From the NCBI GenBank assembly GCA_013399855.1, contig VXAY01002192.1:1391979-1455978 (forward strand): DNA of 64,000 nucleotides. The letters run 5' to 3'. Shown one piece after another: positions 51,965 through 64,000 of this stretch (within the stretch, counting starts at the first letter, position 1; every line of letters begins with the position of its first letter). The position numbers and the translations under genes are program-made. The notes beneath the pieces were generated by a model. The model was not told where the DNA came from and ran no database searches. It was given only the letters and a program-made list of their open reading frames with translations. The DNA is from Oxyruncus cristatus (Eukaryota > Chordata > Aves > Passeriformes > Cotingidae).

Positions 51965-54900
51965 CGATGGTGAAGAAAGACAGACATATTTAATCAGCAT
52001 TATCTGTTTTAATTAAAAAAAAAATTATCCCCACTCTGACACTAGAATTTTTCAACACTCCATTTCTCTGTTCCCTTCTCTGGCCCCTACAGTACATGAT
52101 GTCCACAGACTGTGAGCGTGTTCTCACTCTCTTTCCCCTCTCTCTGCCCGTGAAGGGTTGCAGGAGATGTGATTCTCCCACTCTACTTTCTCCATGACAG
52201 ATTCTCTTCCATCCTGTCATTTACATTTACAGCCTGACTTCAAGTCTGTTTATAGCCAGAGAAGTCTTTTCATTGACTTCTGTGGGCTTTGAATCAAGCC
52301 TTTATAACCCACACATGTACCCGACAGGTATTTATTAACATGAGCTGGCCATGTACTGTATGCCATGAGCGTGGAAAAAAACTAACAATAACTTCACAAT
52401 TACCCACCTAAGCCCTCTAACAGGCTCCAAAGGCATGTCTCTTTGCCAAGCAAGCATTGAATCAAGTTTGACATTTCTAGGGTAAATCATTTTTGTGTTC
52501 TAAAAACCAAAAAAAGGGTTAGGAAAAAGTCCAAAGAGTGAGAACATCCCCATTTTTGGACAATAATATCATTCAAATGTCCCATCCAAGTGGCTTCAAA
52601 TGTTCCAGAAACAAATGAGCATTCTGGAATAAGACAACTGACTGCTAGGTAAAATTTCAGGTGGGTCTGTTTGAGGTTGGTGAGATTAAGAAGGGGTTAA
52701 AATGGGATTAACAGTGCTATCCTTTTTTTTTTCTTTTCTTTTAATTACCTGCAGAGATATTAGTGTTACTCTCACTTTTTCTAGAATTCTTAGACAGCTC
52801 CAGATTGTAATGTCTATGTTTTGACTTTACATTCAGAGATTTCAGTTTTTTTCAGACTTTGTCTTAATTTACCTTAATTTTGAGTTGTAGGACATGAAAT
52901 TAGATGTTATTTTTTTGTGTCTTCTTGAACTGAATGGGTGGAGACCAGAGAGGACAGCCCAGTGGACTTGGAAAACCTCCAACCCACTGCGCGGATGAGA
53001 TGTCACAAAGGACTTTCCACACTTTATCAGATAATAGCTCGAAGCCAAAAAGTTTGGATTCAGACCTAGATAAAAAGTGTCTCCAAGGACAAGTTTGAAG
53101 AGCTCCAGGGTTTCCATCCGGGCCAATTTCTAATTGTGATGTAAGACGAAGATATTTCCCTTAACATTTAAGTTTTGCATCATCAGTTCTCTCATGCTTT
53201 TACTTTTTCACTTTCAGCAGCAAATCAATCATTATAATACTAGCAAAAGTTTGGTTTTGTCTAGTACATGTTGTAGCTCAGCATTTGGAGACAGGTATCT
53301 GCTAACAAGTAGTTTAGTCTTGTTCACTAAGGCCAATATTTTTTAAAAGTAGTTGTCAACACTGGAGTTTTCTGAGTTCTAAACAAGAGTTTACATGAGT
53401 ATGACTGCCTTTTTTTTCAAAAAAAAGAGCTCAGTTACCCTGTGCCCATCTTTAGCAGTACCTTTTGAAAGTCATGGCTGAAATAACTCCAAATATTGTC
53501 CATAGACTGTGGTCACCTTTCCTTCATTTGCTGTCAACCTGGAGACATGTATCCTGGTCATTTCTTCTCCTGCTCCTTTAGATACTCTGTATTTACAGGG
53601 GTTAAACGCAGCATTGTAAGTTCACAGATGTGAAAATACATATTTTTTTGGCAGGGCAAATGCACTAGACAACTTCTGCGTGTTTGTGCTTTGAGAAAGG
53701 AGGCCACCTGCTTCTAATGTTACAGGAATATATTGGCGAGTGGAAAGGCAGACACCATTTTTTACTAATTGAATAATCTGTATATCTTATCCAAATGCCA
53801 GGAGATTTCTTCTATCCCATGATTAGCTTGAAGTTTTGATGACATATTTTTTTTTAAAAAATAATACATACATTCCAAAAGTCATTTTCCTGTTTGGTCC
53901 AAATCATTTTATTCATAGTACAGAGTGATAGGAAAATGGGTACTGGATGAAAGAAATGATAAATAGGAAACAATCGTTTTCTTGGATTACCAAGGCAGTT
54001 TCTGGGTAGGGTAATGTTTGATGGGTAGGCATATTCAACTGTTTGGCACTGGTGCATGGAATAGCAAAGACATGGAGCAGTTAAAATCAAGCTTGCATTA
54101 ATGATTTCATTCCCTGAACTAAATTTGTGATGTAAATCATTCTGAGGTGCTCTAAGGCATTTCTATTCTTAGAAGAAAAGTCACAAACTGGAAAGTACGT
54201 CACCTTTGCAATCAGCACCCCCTTTAGCCTGTAATGTGGAACACATGGTGGTTGAAGAGGTTACAGTGTTACAGAAATGTCATTACAGAATTTCTCTGTG
54301 TTAACATGTATCATCTGTCACATAATTGTTTGTTTTACAACCCATACCTATAATGGGCTAAGTGGGGACTATTTATATCGGTTAACAATGAGTGTCTTTA
54401 ATTAGTATTTCATGCAACTGGAACATGTTAAAGATTCTGACACAAATCTGGCTTGGGTTGCTAAATTCCATATGAATTTCATTATGAAATTGCTAAGACA
54501 TTACAGTTGCTCAGGTATTGAGGTTTATAAGTGCACTTCATCTGTTACAAGACTAGAGCAAGTAAGTCATACACATGCTAAAGAAAAATCTTCGAAACAA
54601 CAGCTTGGTATCTAACACAGTGGAATGAGAGTTTAAAGCAGGAAATAGGAAAATCTTATTATTTGAAATGTGTGTGTATTTACTCTAAAACTGCAAACTT
54701 GCTAACATCTATGCAGCTGAAGTATTGTATAAAAAGTTATGACAATGAAGAATCAGATTGCACACAAAATTGATAACGAAAATTTATTAAAGATGGGTCA
54801 GTCAGCAAAGAGATTCACGAGCTGTTGTTAGACTGTAGAATGAAAAGATGGTCTTTTGCTGATGCTTGAGAGTAAGAGGGTTCAAACATATGTCCATATG

Positions 54901-56502
54901 GTTTCTGATTGATCTCAATAAGCAAGGTATTTAGCCTGAGACCCTTACTTCCAGCCCAATCTCTTTTCAGTGACTGAGGTGGCCAATGGGATATTTTGGA
55001 GCGGCAATTCACACTGAAGGAGACCCCTAGCCCCTGTGGGACTTTAATCTATAGCTCCTCATGAATTTGCAGCATGAAGAATTTGCCAAGGAGTAGTATA
55101 ACATGCAGAGAGTGATGTGAGAGGAAAATGTGCCTGAGGTTACTATTTTAAAATTTGGGTAGTGTCACGATCCTTCAGACTGATCGAAAGAACATGCTAA
55201 AACCAGTCTTATGTCAAAATTAAAACAGTTCAAGAGATTAAGAGTGGGAGAGCAAAGGGTGACAGGAAATCCCAGCAGCTTTATGTCTCCACTTTATTCT
55301 TCTCAGATGTAAGCACTGAGGCTCTATTCCTCTGCATGCCTTAGTTCCTGAACCTAACACTTCTTTTTTCCTTCCATACCTGTATTACATGTGCAAATTT
55401 ACATTGTAATGACACACTAACTCAGCAATTGTCTCTAGAATGTTCCTCAAAACTTTCTTCAAGATTTTGAGATGCTGAAGTAGGAAGGAGAGGCAGGTTA
55501 GAATGTCTCGTTTTTCTCCTCCCCCACTTGTGTCAGCTACCTGTATCAGTATTGTGTAAACCATTTTCTGTCAGGCAACTACAGTATAATGAAATTATTT
55601 ACAGAGGCTTTAAATAAAACATTTTGGATCATATCTGATCTAATAATTAATATACAGAATAAGATATTTTTATTACTGCAATGCCAGAAGCTGGTAACTT
55701 CTTATGAAATTACTATTTCAGAGTCCAGCAGCAAGCTTTCAAGTCTAGATGTTTATTTACCTTCTATTTTCATAGACAAAAAAACTCGTGTCATTTTAGT
55801 TTTTCCACACAGAACACATTAGCTGTCCTGTTCCCTTGAAGTGAGCTTGACAGTAGGAAAAATCTCACAGGTTGTTACCTTTGTTAAAAGAAAGGATCCA
55901 GTTTCTGAAATGTGTTGTCAGTATTCAAGATAGCAATAAAGGAACTCTGCAATGCATCTCTGATCTTTGTATATTAACTATTTTTAAATTATTTTACCAG
56001 CAATTTGGTGCAGGAATTGCCTTTGGTTTCAACTGTGAGTTAAAAAAATTGAAAAACTGCTGTTCATTTGCAATCATATTCTCCTTTTATTCTACTCATC
56101 TGATTCTTTGTGAAATGTTTTGAAGATTTCTGCCATTCTTATCATTAGCATTTTGGATAGTCAGAAGAGATCATAAACAACGGGTGGAAAAAAAGAGGAT
56201 TGCATAATCCTCATGTGATTGCCTTTAATACCCACTTCTCCTCTCTTAGACTTACTTAAACTTATATTTTAGTTAAATTTACTCCTTTGTTAAACTACAT
56301 TTGTCCTGAAGAATCTTAACAAGATTTCTTATTGAAGTCCTCAGGCATGGGACATCATAAGAAATAATATCCAGGCTGTGTGTGCAACATACAAAAGTAG
56401 ATAGGAATTTGAAGCACATCAGCTACAATGAGAAGACATATCAAAATATCTGAATTCAAACAGTTTAAATTCTGAGAGATTTTTGCTGGTGATTTTCAGA
56501 TC
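51965..56502. other. Unique noncoding sequence
   Basis: No gene recognised. The minus-strand frame 53126-52869 (first ATG near 53117) looks mildly protein-like but has no identifiable domain or splice context. A hairpin-repeat arm lies at 52260-52305. Confidence 0.5.
52260..52305. repeat. Fragment of the dispersed hairpin-type repeat
   Basis: AGAAGTCTTTTCATTGAC, then TTCTGTGGGCTTTGAATCAA. It shares an exact 18-base word with 33163-33180 and is an approximate reverse complement of the arm at 29186-29220. Three mutually similar copies in otherwise unique DNA argue for a real, very old dispersed family. Confidence 0.4.
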
Positions 56503-56635
56503 TCTCCTCCCCTTCTCTTTCCCCTCCACTCCTCTCCCCTCCCCTCTCCCCTCCCCTCCCTTTTCCTCCCCTTCTCTTTCCTCTCCCCTCCCCTTCTCTT
56601 TCCTCTCCCCTCCCCTTCCCTTTCCTCTCCCCTCA
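56503..56635 (+). repeat. CCCCT-rich polypyrimidine tract with a 22-bp tandem unit
   Basis: Almost pure C/T over about 130 bases. The right half is nearly three head-to-tail copies of a 22-base unit (56572-56593, 56594-56615, 56616-56635), the last slightly changed. The complementary strand is GGGGA-rich, so G-quadruplex or H-DNA is possible. The proline/serine-rich open frame across it is a repeat artefact. Confidence 0.95.
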
Positions 56636-59600
56636 CAAATAATTTTCTCTCAAAACTTGTTTTACGATTTTATTGTTACTGTGGAAAGCAATAAAATCCT
56701 TCTAGAAAATTATGAAAGAAAAGTTCCTCCTCTGGAAAAATCTGGAGAACATATCTTGACAAAAGAAAAAATTTAGGGCAAAAAACAATATAAAAAATAT
56801 AGAAATATACGTCTATATCTGTGCATGACATGAGTAGTGTTTTAAAAAGCTTAAGAATGAAGACACACAAATTGGTTAGCTGATTTTTGGACACTGGAAA
56901 AATATTTCCTGTAGAAGGTCAATATGAGCACAGTACATTGAAAGAATAAGGAACATTAAAGAAACTGGTGAGAAATCATGCAGCTGACTTGTAAGAAAAG
57001 GTTGCAGAACCAGCATCAAGATTTGTTCCCTTATGATCTGATGAAGACTACAAGTGATGAGGAATACACTTGTTCAACAGGGATTTCAGTGTAAACCTCA
57101 AAGGAAGTTACACTGGCAAAAAATACCTTCTGGGCCACTGTGGGCTTTTCAGATTTCCCTACTGGTCACGGTAAAGCATTTTTGTCCCAGAGAGAAGCTT
57201 TTAGATGTGATTTATCACCACATAATATTGTGCTTTCAAGCCACTGTCACCTCTAGGAAGAGCAGTTTTTATCCTGACAAATGAGTTGGAACTGTACAGA
57301 GGTACTTGGCTTGATGCTCCCAAGGACTGTTGCCCAGCTTTAGCTGCACCCTTGCGAAGGGTGGTGTGTTCATCTGAAATATTGTTATAGCATAAGGCAT
57401 TTATATCCTTTCATATTGTCTGCTCTATGTTTTTTTCTCTTTTATGTGTGTAGTTGGTTAGGTTTTTGTACCCACACTCTTCCACACATCTCAAAAACTA
57501 CTGGAAATATAATGTGAACAGTAGTTTGTAAATTAAATATGCTTAAGTAGCAGAAAACTGCAGTAACTAAGGGTGATATATGGACTTGGAAGACTAAATC
57601 TAACTTTGTGGATTCAATTATAATTACAGCTGTATGAGCTGGCGCATTGGCAAGATGAACCTGCCAAGACTGGCTTACTAGAAACTGAAGGAAGGCTGAC
57701 CACATCATCAAAGAATAGCTCTCTGATGACATAGTACCTGCAGCTCTCCAGCTGATGGCCCACAGGTCCAGCTGAAGTCAGTAGCTGTTTCTTTGGGAGA
57801 CATCGAACAGAAAGGACGATGGTTTGCTGTCAGGGTCAGAGGGATATTTCCCCTTAGCAAGTTTAGAGAGAAAACCTAACTCTCCGCAACAAAGAAGGGG
57901 AAATTACAAAAAATATATTGGATTTTGGAGGTATACAGATAACTGAGGTGTGTCAGAGCCAGGTTACAGTTACTTATTAGGAAGAAAAGGTTCAGAAATG
58001 CAGTGTTTAACACTCTCTCCAGCTCTGTTAAACTATTTATGAATAGCTAGCTATAATTAGAAATCCAAGTTTAAAAAATAGTAAACCAAAAAATTTACTT
58101 TAAAAAGTGGGCAGATGGCCAACTATTTTTACTGAGCAGCACTGGAATGTTAATGTGAAACATACACAAAGCTGTTAAGAAAAAGAAAATACACCTCTTT
58201 AATGCTGATACCCAAATAGAATGAATGATAATTACATTAGGCACAAATTGGGAGTCAACATAGGTCCCTGAGAACTGGAAATCCACTATACGTTACAGGA
58301 TAAATTGGTACTGCCAGAACTAGTTTGACAAAATTTTCTTACAGGAAAAAAAATATGAAATGGAGGAGAAGACACAATTTGTCTTGCAGAATGAATGAAA
58401 CTGTTTTGTCAGTTAGTAGGAACCAGAATAATACCTGTCTAATTTTACTTTTTTTAAAGTGCCTTTGATCTGAAATGCATATGACGTGTATGGCCTCCTA
58501 TCAAATAATGGAATTTGTGAATAATCTACATAACTGCTTTCCCAACCTGGCTCATCCATTTGGTTAAGGTTTAAGAAAATAATCAGCTAAGTCATCAACC
58601 TTATTTTGTCCCTCGACACATACCCACATGGAATCATAGGCAGAATTTATGGTGGGTGGAATGTAATTGTCTGACCTGGAACTTACTCAGAACATGAGGT
58701 TAATAACGCAAAGCTTTCCAGGCACGTATTTCACTTACCGATCACTGTTCCTCTATGGTGTTCCTGATGGTGGGTAAGCCAAAATCACTGGGGTGAGAAT
58801 TAATGTAAAATATTTCAAAACATGAATGCAAAGCTTACTGCTGTACTTTGGCAACAGCCACATCAGAGAGGCTATACTGAATCAGGCTTCTCGGGCAGTA
58901 GTTTCTCCTGAGCGAAGCGGATCCCATTACAAAGAGTTGTGGCACAAAGCCCAGAGAGAAAAGCTTTGCTGGATTTGTGCTACTTCTCTTCAGAACCAGC
59001 TTGAGAGTCTCTGCATCCTGCTTCTAGAAAGAACAACTGATGTGAATGACTCTGGCTGGAGTGAATCAGGTCCCACCAATGCTTTCAGCTCTGTCACAGT
59101 GCTGTTATTAGAGCTAAAAGTTAAGGTGGTTATGGCAAGGATGAAGAGGATCTGTATGCATGGAAGAAAAGGAGAAAATAGAGAGAATGTGGTTTTCAGG
59201 TGAGTCAGGAGAACATCAAAAGCTAAAGGATGAGGGGTATCAAACTACAATTTATTTAAAATGAATTTGTGACACTCCGGATGAAACACTTATCTTTGGT
59301 ATGTCACTGCAAAAATTCACAGTGGATTCACATCTTGAATTTAGGTCGGATCCAGAATCCACCAAAATCCACAGGAAAACTAAGGTAAATACAAAAGAAA
59401 GCAACAGAAGTGATCAGAGGTATGGAATGATGTAATGAAACAGACAACCTAGAAAAAACAAAAAAAACAGCTGAGAGAGGACATTAAGTCATGTTTTGTG
59501 TGAAATTTAGGTGCATAAAAAGATGTGTTCACTAGAAGACGAATTATTTTCATTTGTATTTAAAAAATAGAAGTATCAGATGAAACTAAGGTAGGACATT

Positions 59601-62394
59601 TAAGACAAATTTTTTCTGTACCACTCACAGTACAACAGTGGACTCACTGTCATAGAGTGTCAGCATCTTCTGCTGAATTGGAGATGTCCATCTAGTTAAG
59701 GCTACCAGCCATAGTGAAATCACAGGCAAATGTGTAAGACCAGCTTCCCCTCCCAGTCTGCCTAGAAAAAACTTTCTGGCAGAAGAAGGAAGGAAATGTC
59801 CAGGGAACCCAGTCGTAGGGTAGCCCTAGGTGTTATAACGTACTCAAAATGGATTAGTGAGTAAAAGTGAAAAGGAGGTGGTGATCTCCACCCACTTCTT
59901 TCTTTGCCACATGCAAAAGTAATGGTACACGCTACTAAATCCATGTCCTTACAGGAAAATCACAGTGTGTAAGTACACAAACCACATTGCAAACTGAATG
60001 ATTGGTTTGTTCATATCTATTCCATGCCAGAAAAAGCAAACATAAGCTGCTTTTTCCTGGACAACTTTAACACTTTTGCTCGAATCTTCATGTTGTCTGT
60101 TTAAATAAAATTTTTGAAAGTAAGATGTAACAATTCAAAAAAAATCTTGCAGGCAACAAAAGGGAATTATCTGGTTCTCATCTTGACATAAACAAAGCAA
60201 GTCATTGTAGAGGTGAAATCTTATAATTGCCTTGAAGCAAACATTCATTATTTCTTTCATTTAGAATGTGGCTACAGCCTAGTGTTTCAGGAGCGTTAAT
60301 TTCACAAAATTGACAAGAATGAGGAATTTAAATCACCTGTAGAAAACAAAGTTCAAAAAAGAAGAGATAATCAGGAAATGCTTAAAAAGTTTTCTCTCTT
60401 ATCACAGATTCACAGCCCTAGAATTATAAGACGTTAATGGTGATAAAGAAAAAATATCTAATAGGTAGGAGAAATGGTGACAAATATGAAAATTAAAATT
60501 CGTCCTGAAGGAAGAGAAATAGAGTGAAAACCAGCAGTGAAGTATAGTATTATATGAAGAACTCTGGCAAAAATTATGAAGGAAGCCAAAGAGCACAAGG
60601 AGGAGCATTTTGCCAAACGAGAGAAGTGTAAAAGCATCAAGGAAAACCTGTGAGTGTCCATACCATTATGTGATTGGAAATATTATTCCAACTACTACTA
60701 ATAACACAAAGGAAGCAGAGTTCAATGGGTATTCCACCTTTTTATTCAATACAGAGCTGGAAGACACATTCTTATCAAAGGGCAGTGCTGAAAATATTTC
60801 CAATTCTACAGCAAAGCAGAAAGCTGATAAATCACTAGATGAGGATGCCCATATCTGCAAGTGGGAAAGAGGATACACACGAGCTGTTTCAAACACTGAA
60901 GAAACCACAGAGGTGTAAAAGAAGGCTACACTGTGAAAGTTTAACCATAAGAATGTCAGCTTTGGCATTAGTCCCTGGCGGAATAATGTAATACAACATT
61001 TGTAATTTCATTAATAAAGAATTAAAGGATGACATGAATATCAGAATGAAAAATTATTGAGAATAAAAAATGTTCAGTTTTTTTTTTCATATTACATTTT
61101 TACTTTGATTTCTTTGATGAAATTAAACCTTCAGTAATAATAATGTTGATATAGATTTTTGTTGGATATCTGACTTGGCATTTTCTTTTACTTTGACCAA
61201 GAAATATATTTGTGGTGGATTTAGAATATTGCTCCATTAAATGAAGCACTGGTTAAGGGCCCATATGAATTTTGCACAAGGAATCACTTGTGAGACATCT
61301 CTGATGAAGTCTTACAAGCTTTAATTCATGGTCATCCACCACTCAATGTTTTTAATGATTAACTGGAGGAAAACACAGAATTGTCATATATCTTATTCAG
61401 AGATTGCATAGATAAAAAAGAAATATAATAACAAAGACAATCCGTTAATTCAAATAATTTGTTTTCTGTGGTCAGCTGCAGGCAACTGAAATGGTTTTCA
61501 GTAGAAGTAGATTGTATTTACAGACTAGGGAAGAAGTACTGCTGCGAATGGCTTGTGAGTGGTAAAGGATAAAGAGCTAAGCTCAAATCCCCAGTATAGC
61601 ACTGAAACAAAAAGGATAATACAGTGCTTTTATGCATGAGGAGAGGAATCTGGAGGAAGCTAGAGGGTGTTACATCAGCTCTGGTGTTGGTGATGGGAAC
61701 CACTACTGGGATGCTGTGCTTTGAGTTGGAGTTGTGTTAATGGTATTAATTGTGGAGGTAGAAAGAAGTTTGACGTAAAATTATAGGATGCTGAAAGATA
61801 TTTTACAGCTATGTCTTGGAGACTCTGGTCCATCTGTGTTATCTGTGAGTGAGACTGTTGGCAAGAATCAAGTTTTATGTGAGGGGATGAACAGATGCTT
61901 AATAGCAAAGGCTCCTTGTCTTATCGGAATTGGTGACTCAAATTAAATACTATTAAATTCAGCCTTGAAACAAAGTGGAAATTTTAGTCTTTTCTGAGCT
62001 AAATGATCACTGAAATTACTGATAAAGTTTGACTTGTGTTTTGTCTGCCCCTGGAAAGCACGAAATTTTTCAAAGTTTTTTCTAGTTGAAATAAAAGTAA
62101 TCTGAGGAAGATTTATTGTATGTGTTGAGTTAGTGTAGCTAATTATACCATAACATCTCACACTGTAGTGTCTAAAACTGAAAGTTCTACTTTATTAATG
62201 TATTTTTCTGAGATACATTCCCAATCATTTTCCCCCTGGTATGGATTCATGCCCAGTTTTGAGGCTGGTTTACACTTATTTGGGACAATAGTTTGATCCA
62301 GAATGTTTCCAGACAATGCAAATCCAAATGATAGATGCAGAAATGGTCAATCAACTGAAACAAATCTGTACTGTAACGTAAACTTGCCCATGTC
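56636..62394. other. Unique noncoding sequence
   Basis: No confirmed gene. The frame 58826-59203 (+, 125 codons) runs into a textbook splice donor (see findings). Frames 60610-60918 (+) and 60666-60968 (-) overlap on opposite strands with no recognisable content. Several A/T runs occur. Confidence 0.45.
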
Positions 62395-62541
62395 TTCCTC
62401 CCTGGAGATATTCAAACACCACCTGGGCACGATCCTGTGCAACCTGCTCTGGTCAAACTTGTTTTAACAGGGAGGCTGGACTAGATGGTCTGCAGAGACT
62501 CCTTCCAACCCCAAACATTCTGTGATTCTGTGATTCTTGAT
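62395..62541 (+). mobile_element. Short CR1 LINE 3' tail
   Basis: About 145 bp of the terminal CR1 region: CCCTGGAGATATTCAAACAC, CCTGGGCACGATCCTGTGCA, GGAGGCTGGACTAGATGGTC, TCCTTCCAACCCCAAACATT. It then ends with octamers ATTCTGTG, ATTCTGTG, ATTCTTGA (62518-62541). This is a severely 5'-truncated insertion, with no ORF2 left, in the same orientation as the 45.1 kb copy. Confidence 0.92.
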
Positions 62542-64000
62542 TCAGTGAGCACACAGAGTCCTTGTTAGTGCAATAGCAAATTTAGAATGACAAATGTAGA
62601 TATCCGTCACCAAGTTTCCTCCTATTCTCTCATGGGGACTCTCCACAGGTCCTCCTAGTGCTTACCAACACCAGAGCTGAACTAATTACCTGTGAGATGT
62701 AAATGTTATCCCTTGTTACTTGAAAGAATAGTCACATTAGAGTAAGATTCTTTTGACAGTTTAGGATTTTTATGCAATTCTGAGCTCCTTTAAAGACTCT
62801 ATGAAATCTATCTTTTCTAAACACCGAAGACTAGTCAGTGAAACTCTCTGAAACTGATGCAGACAGGGAAGAAAAGGAAACAGGACCTTCTGATTGGTTG
62901 TGTATGGAAGGTACCAGTATGGGAAAAGAAAGCAGAAGAAAGACCAGTGAACTAGAAGCAGGATATAATAGAAAGCATAAACAAACTAGAATCTCCAGGA
63001 ACAGACAGCATTCAGGGATGTCTTCATCGGGGTGCTTCTAGAAGCTACCAGGGCAGCTGAAAGGACTTAATCATCCTGAGGAATTGTAGCGCCTTAGTCT
63101 ACCAAATCAAGATCAGCTTTACCTCAAAGTTGTATCAGGTTCAATCCAGCTACAATTCCTTTAGGCCAAGGTTTTCAACCTAACACTTCTGGACTGTGAC
63201 AGCTCATCTAGTTGTCTGCTCCCTCTCTGACCCTGGTACAAATTCCCTTTGTGCCAGTGCAACTGTCTCTGTGGCAATGCTCTCAACCAGGGAAATTATT
63301 TGGTTGCAGGGTGGAGGATGAATAAATAGCTTTTTTTTTCTTTCAAAATAAGTTAGTATACACATGTGTATACAGCCACATAAATAGCTGCAATAGCAAA
63401 ACAAGGTAGCTGATCAAGTCCAGAGGAGCAGAGAGGGTTCATGGAGGAGACCAAGCAGAAAGGACAGAGGGAAATAGAAAGGGATTTTTCACCCTAACTT
63501 TGCCATGAAAGGGTTCTTGTGAGCTTATCTGCACTTAGGTTGTTCCTTTCTCTCTCTTTCTGACACACAGATACATGTACACAAATACCCTTCTAGAAAA
63601 TACCCAACAAAGCCTTCTTCCAAGATATTTCAAATGCCTTAGTGGTCTTGGGTGTGCCTTTGTTTCAGCTCAAATACTGCTATCACATCACAAATGAGCC
63701 TATTTCTATTATCTTAAATGAAGAGTGACGGTCACACCCAGCAGTTCCAACTAGATTTAACACAGCCTATAACAGTATTAATCCTAGAGTACAACCATAA
63801 GCTTCTGCACATGTTTCAAATAAGGGAAACTAGCCTAAACCCAGCACAGTTTTACAAGACGTTGTTCTAGTTCATGAGTGGATAAACTGCAGTTTCAAAA
63901 GCTATTTTAGCCTGAACAGGAAACCAAATTATAATAAAAATGACATGCAAATCCTGTTTTCACTGTAATACTTACAGCAATAAAAGAATAAACTGAGTCT
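62542..64000. other. Unique noncoding sequence to window end
   Basis: Nothing supportable. Short frames only, a T/C run at 63330-63345, and an octamer-type ATGCAAAT near 63943. The right edge is unique AT-rich DNA. Confidence 0.5.

Noticed and set aside
51696..52016. 106-codon frame rich in phenylalanine, leucine and serine
   Set aside because: It is the translation of the CTTT array and has no independent coding evidence.
52869..53126. Minus-strand 82-85 codon frame that reads smoothly
   Set aside because: No family match by eye, and no clear acceptor/donor pair or neighbouring exon.
56483..56776. Proline/serine-rich 97-codon frame
   Set aside because: It is the translation of the CCCCT polypyrimidine tract. 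Low complexity explains its openness.
58632..58670. GGAATCATAGGCAGAATT as a minus-strand CR1 terminus
   Set aside because: No adjoining CR1 block follows. The similarity is limited to a short common word.
60610..60968. Overlapping open frames on both strands of about 100 codons each
   Set aside because: Neither has a recognisable motif. The + frame lacks an ATG at its reported start, and openness on both strands reflects local composition.

Overview
This window looks like vertebrate nuclear DNA, most likely a bird (or another archosaur). The main evidence is several CR1-type LINE fragments. Three of them reach or approach the diagnostic CR1 3' end, two of these with a terminal ATTCTGTG octamer repeat and one with ATTCTATG-like repeats. 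I also see older CR1, MIR/CORE-SINE-like and hairpin-type relics of the kind that survive in archosaur genomes. The sequence is AT-rich, poor in CpG and sparse in repeats. There are no tightly packed open frames, ribosome binding sites or operons. It reads as intergenic or intronic DNA from a gene-poor region. I found no host protein-coding gene, tRNA, rRNA or CRISPR array that I can defend.

Layout. 1-3.1 kb: unique sequence with a weak coding-like patch at the left edge. 3.12-3.50 kb: a 3'-clipped CR1 on the + strand. 3.5-18 kb: unique sequence containing an ancient CR1 tail (about 9.2-9.4 kb), an A16 tract preceded by AATAAA (12.4 kb), and an AT-rich, homeodomain-motif-rich block with a 9-bp inverted repeat (13.5-13.66 kb). 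18.0-18.2 kb: a MIR-like SINE relic. 18.2-33.6 kb: unique sequence with a hairpin-type relic at 29.2 kb and a CA/CG microsatellite at 29.7 kb. 33.65-34.56 kb: the largest CR1, on the - strand. It carries the 3' part of ORF2 with the FADD reverse transcriptase box and is broken by a one-base deletion. 34.6-45.1 kb: unique sequence with two perfect hairpins close together (42.9-43.04 kb). 45.1-45.86 kb: a + strand CR1 with an intact 3' terminus. 46-64 kb: unique sequence with an 18-bp perfect palindrome, an 84-bp hairpin-type relic, a (CAG)7 tract, a long CTTT array, a CCCCT-rich polypyrimidine block and a final short CR1 tail.

No genes act together here. The active biology I can argue for is retrotransposition in the past (CR1 remnants of several apparent ages) and possibly cis-regulation (a few candidate conserved elements and structured motifs). 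I looked for a new system and did not find one. The best leads are the 42.9-43.04 kb hairpin pair, the 46.42 kb palindrome, the 13.5 kb homeodomain-type block and a family of very old dispersed hairpin relics. Boundaries of degraded repeats are approximate, judged by eye against remembered consensus features.
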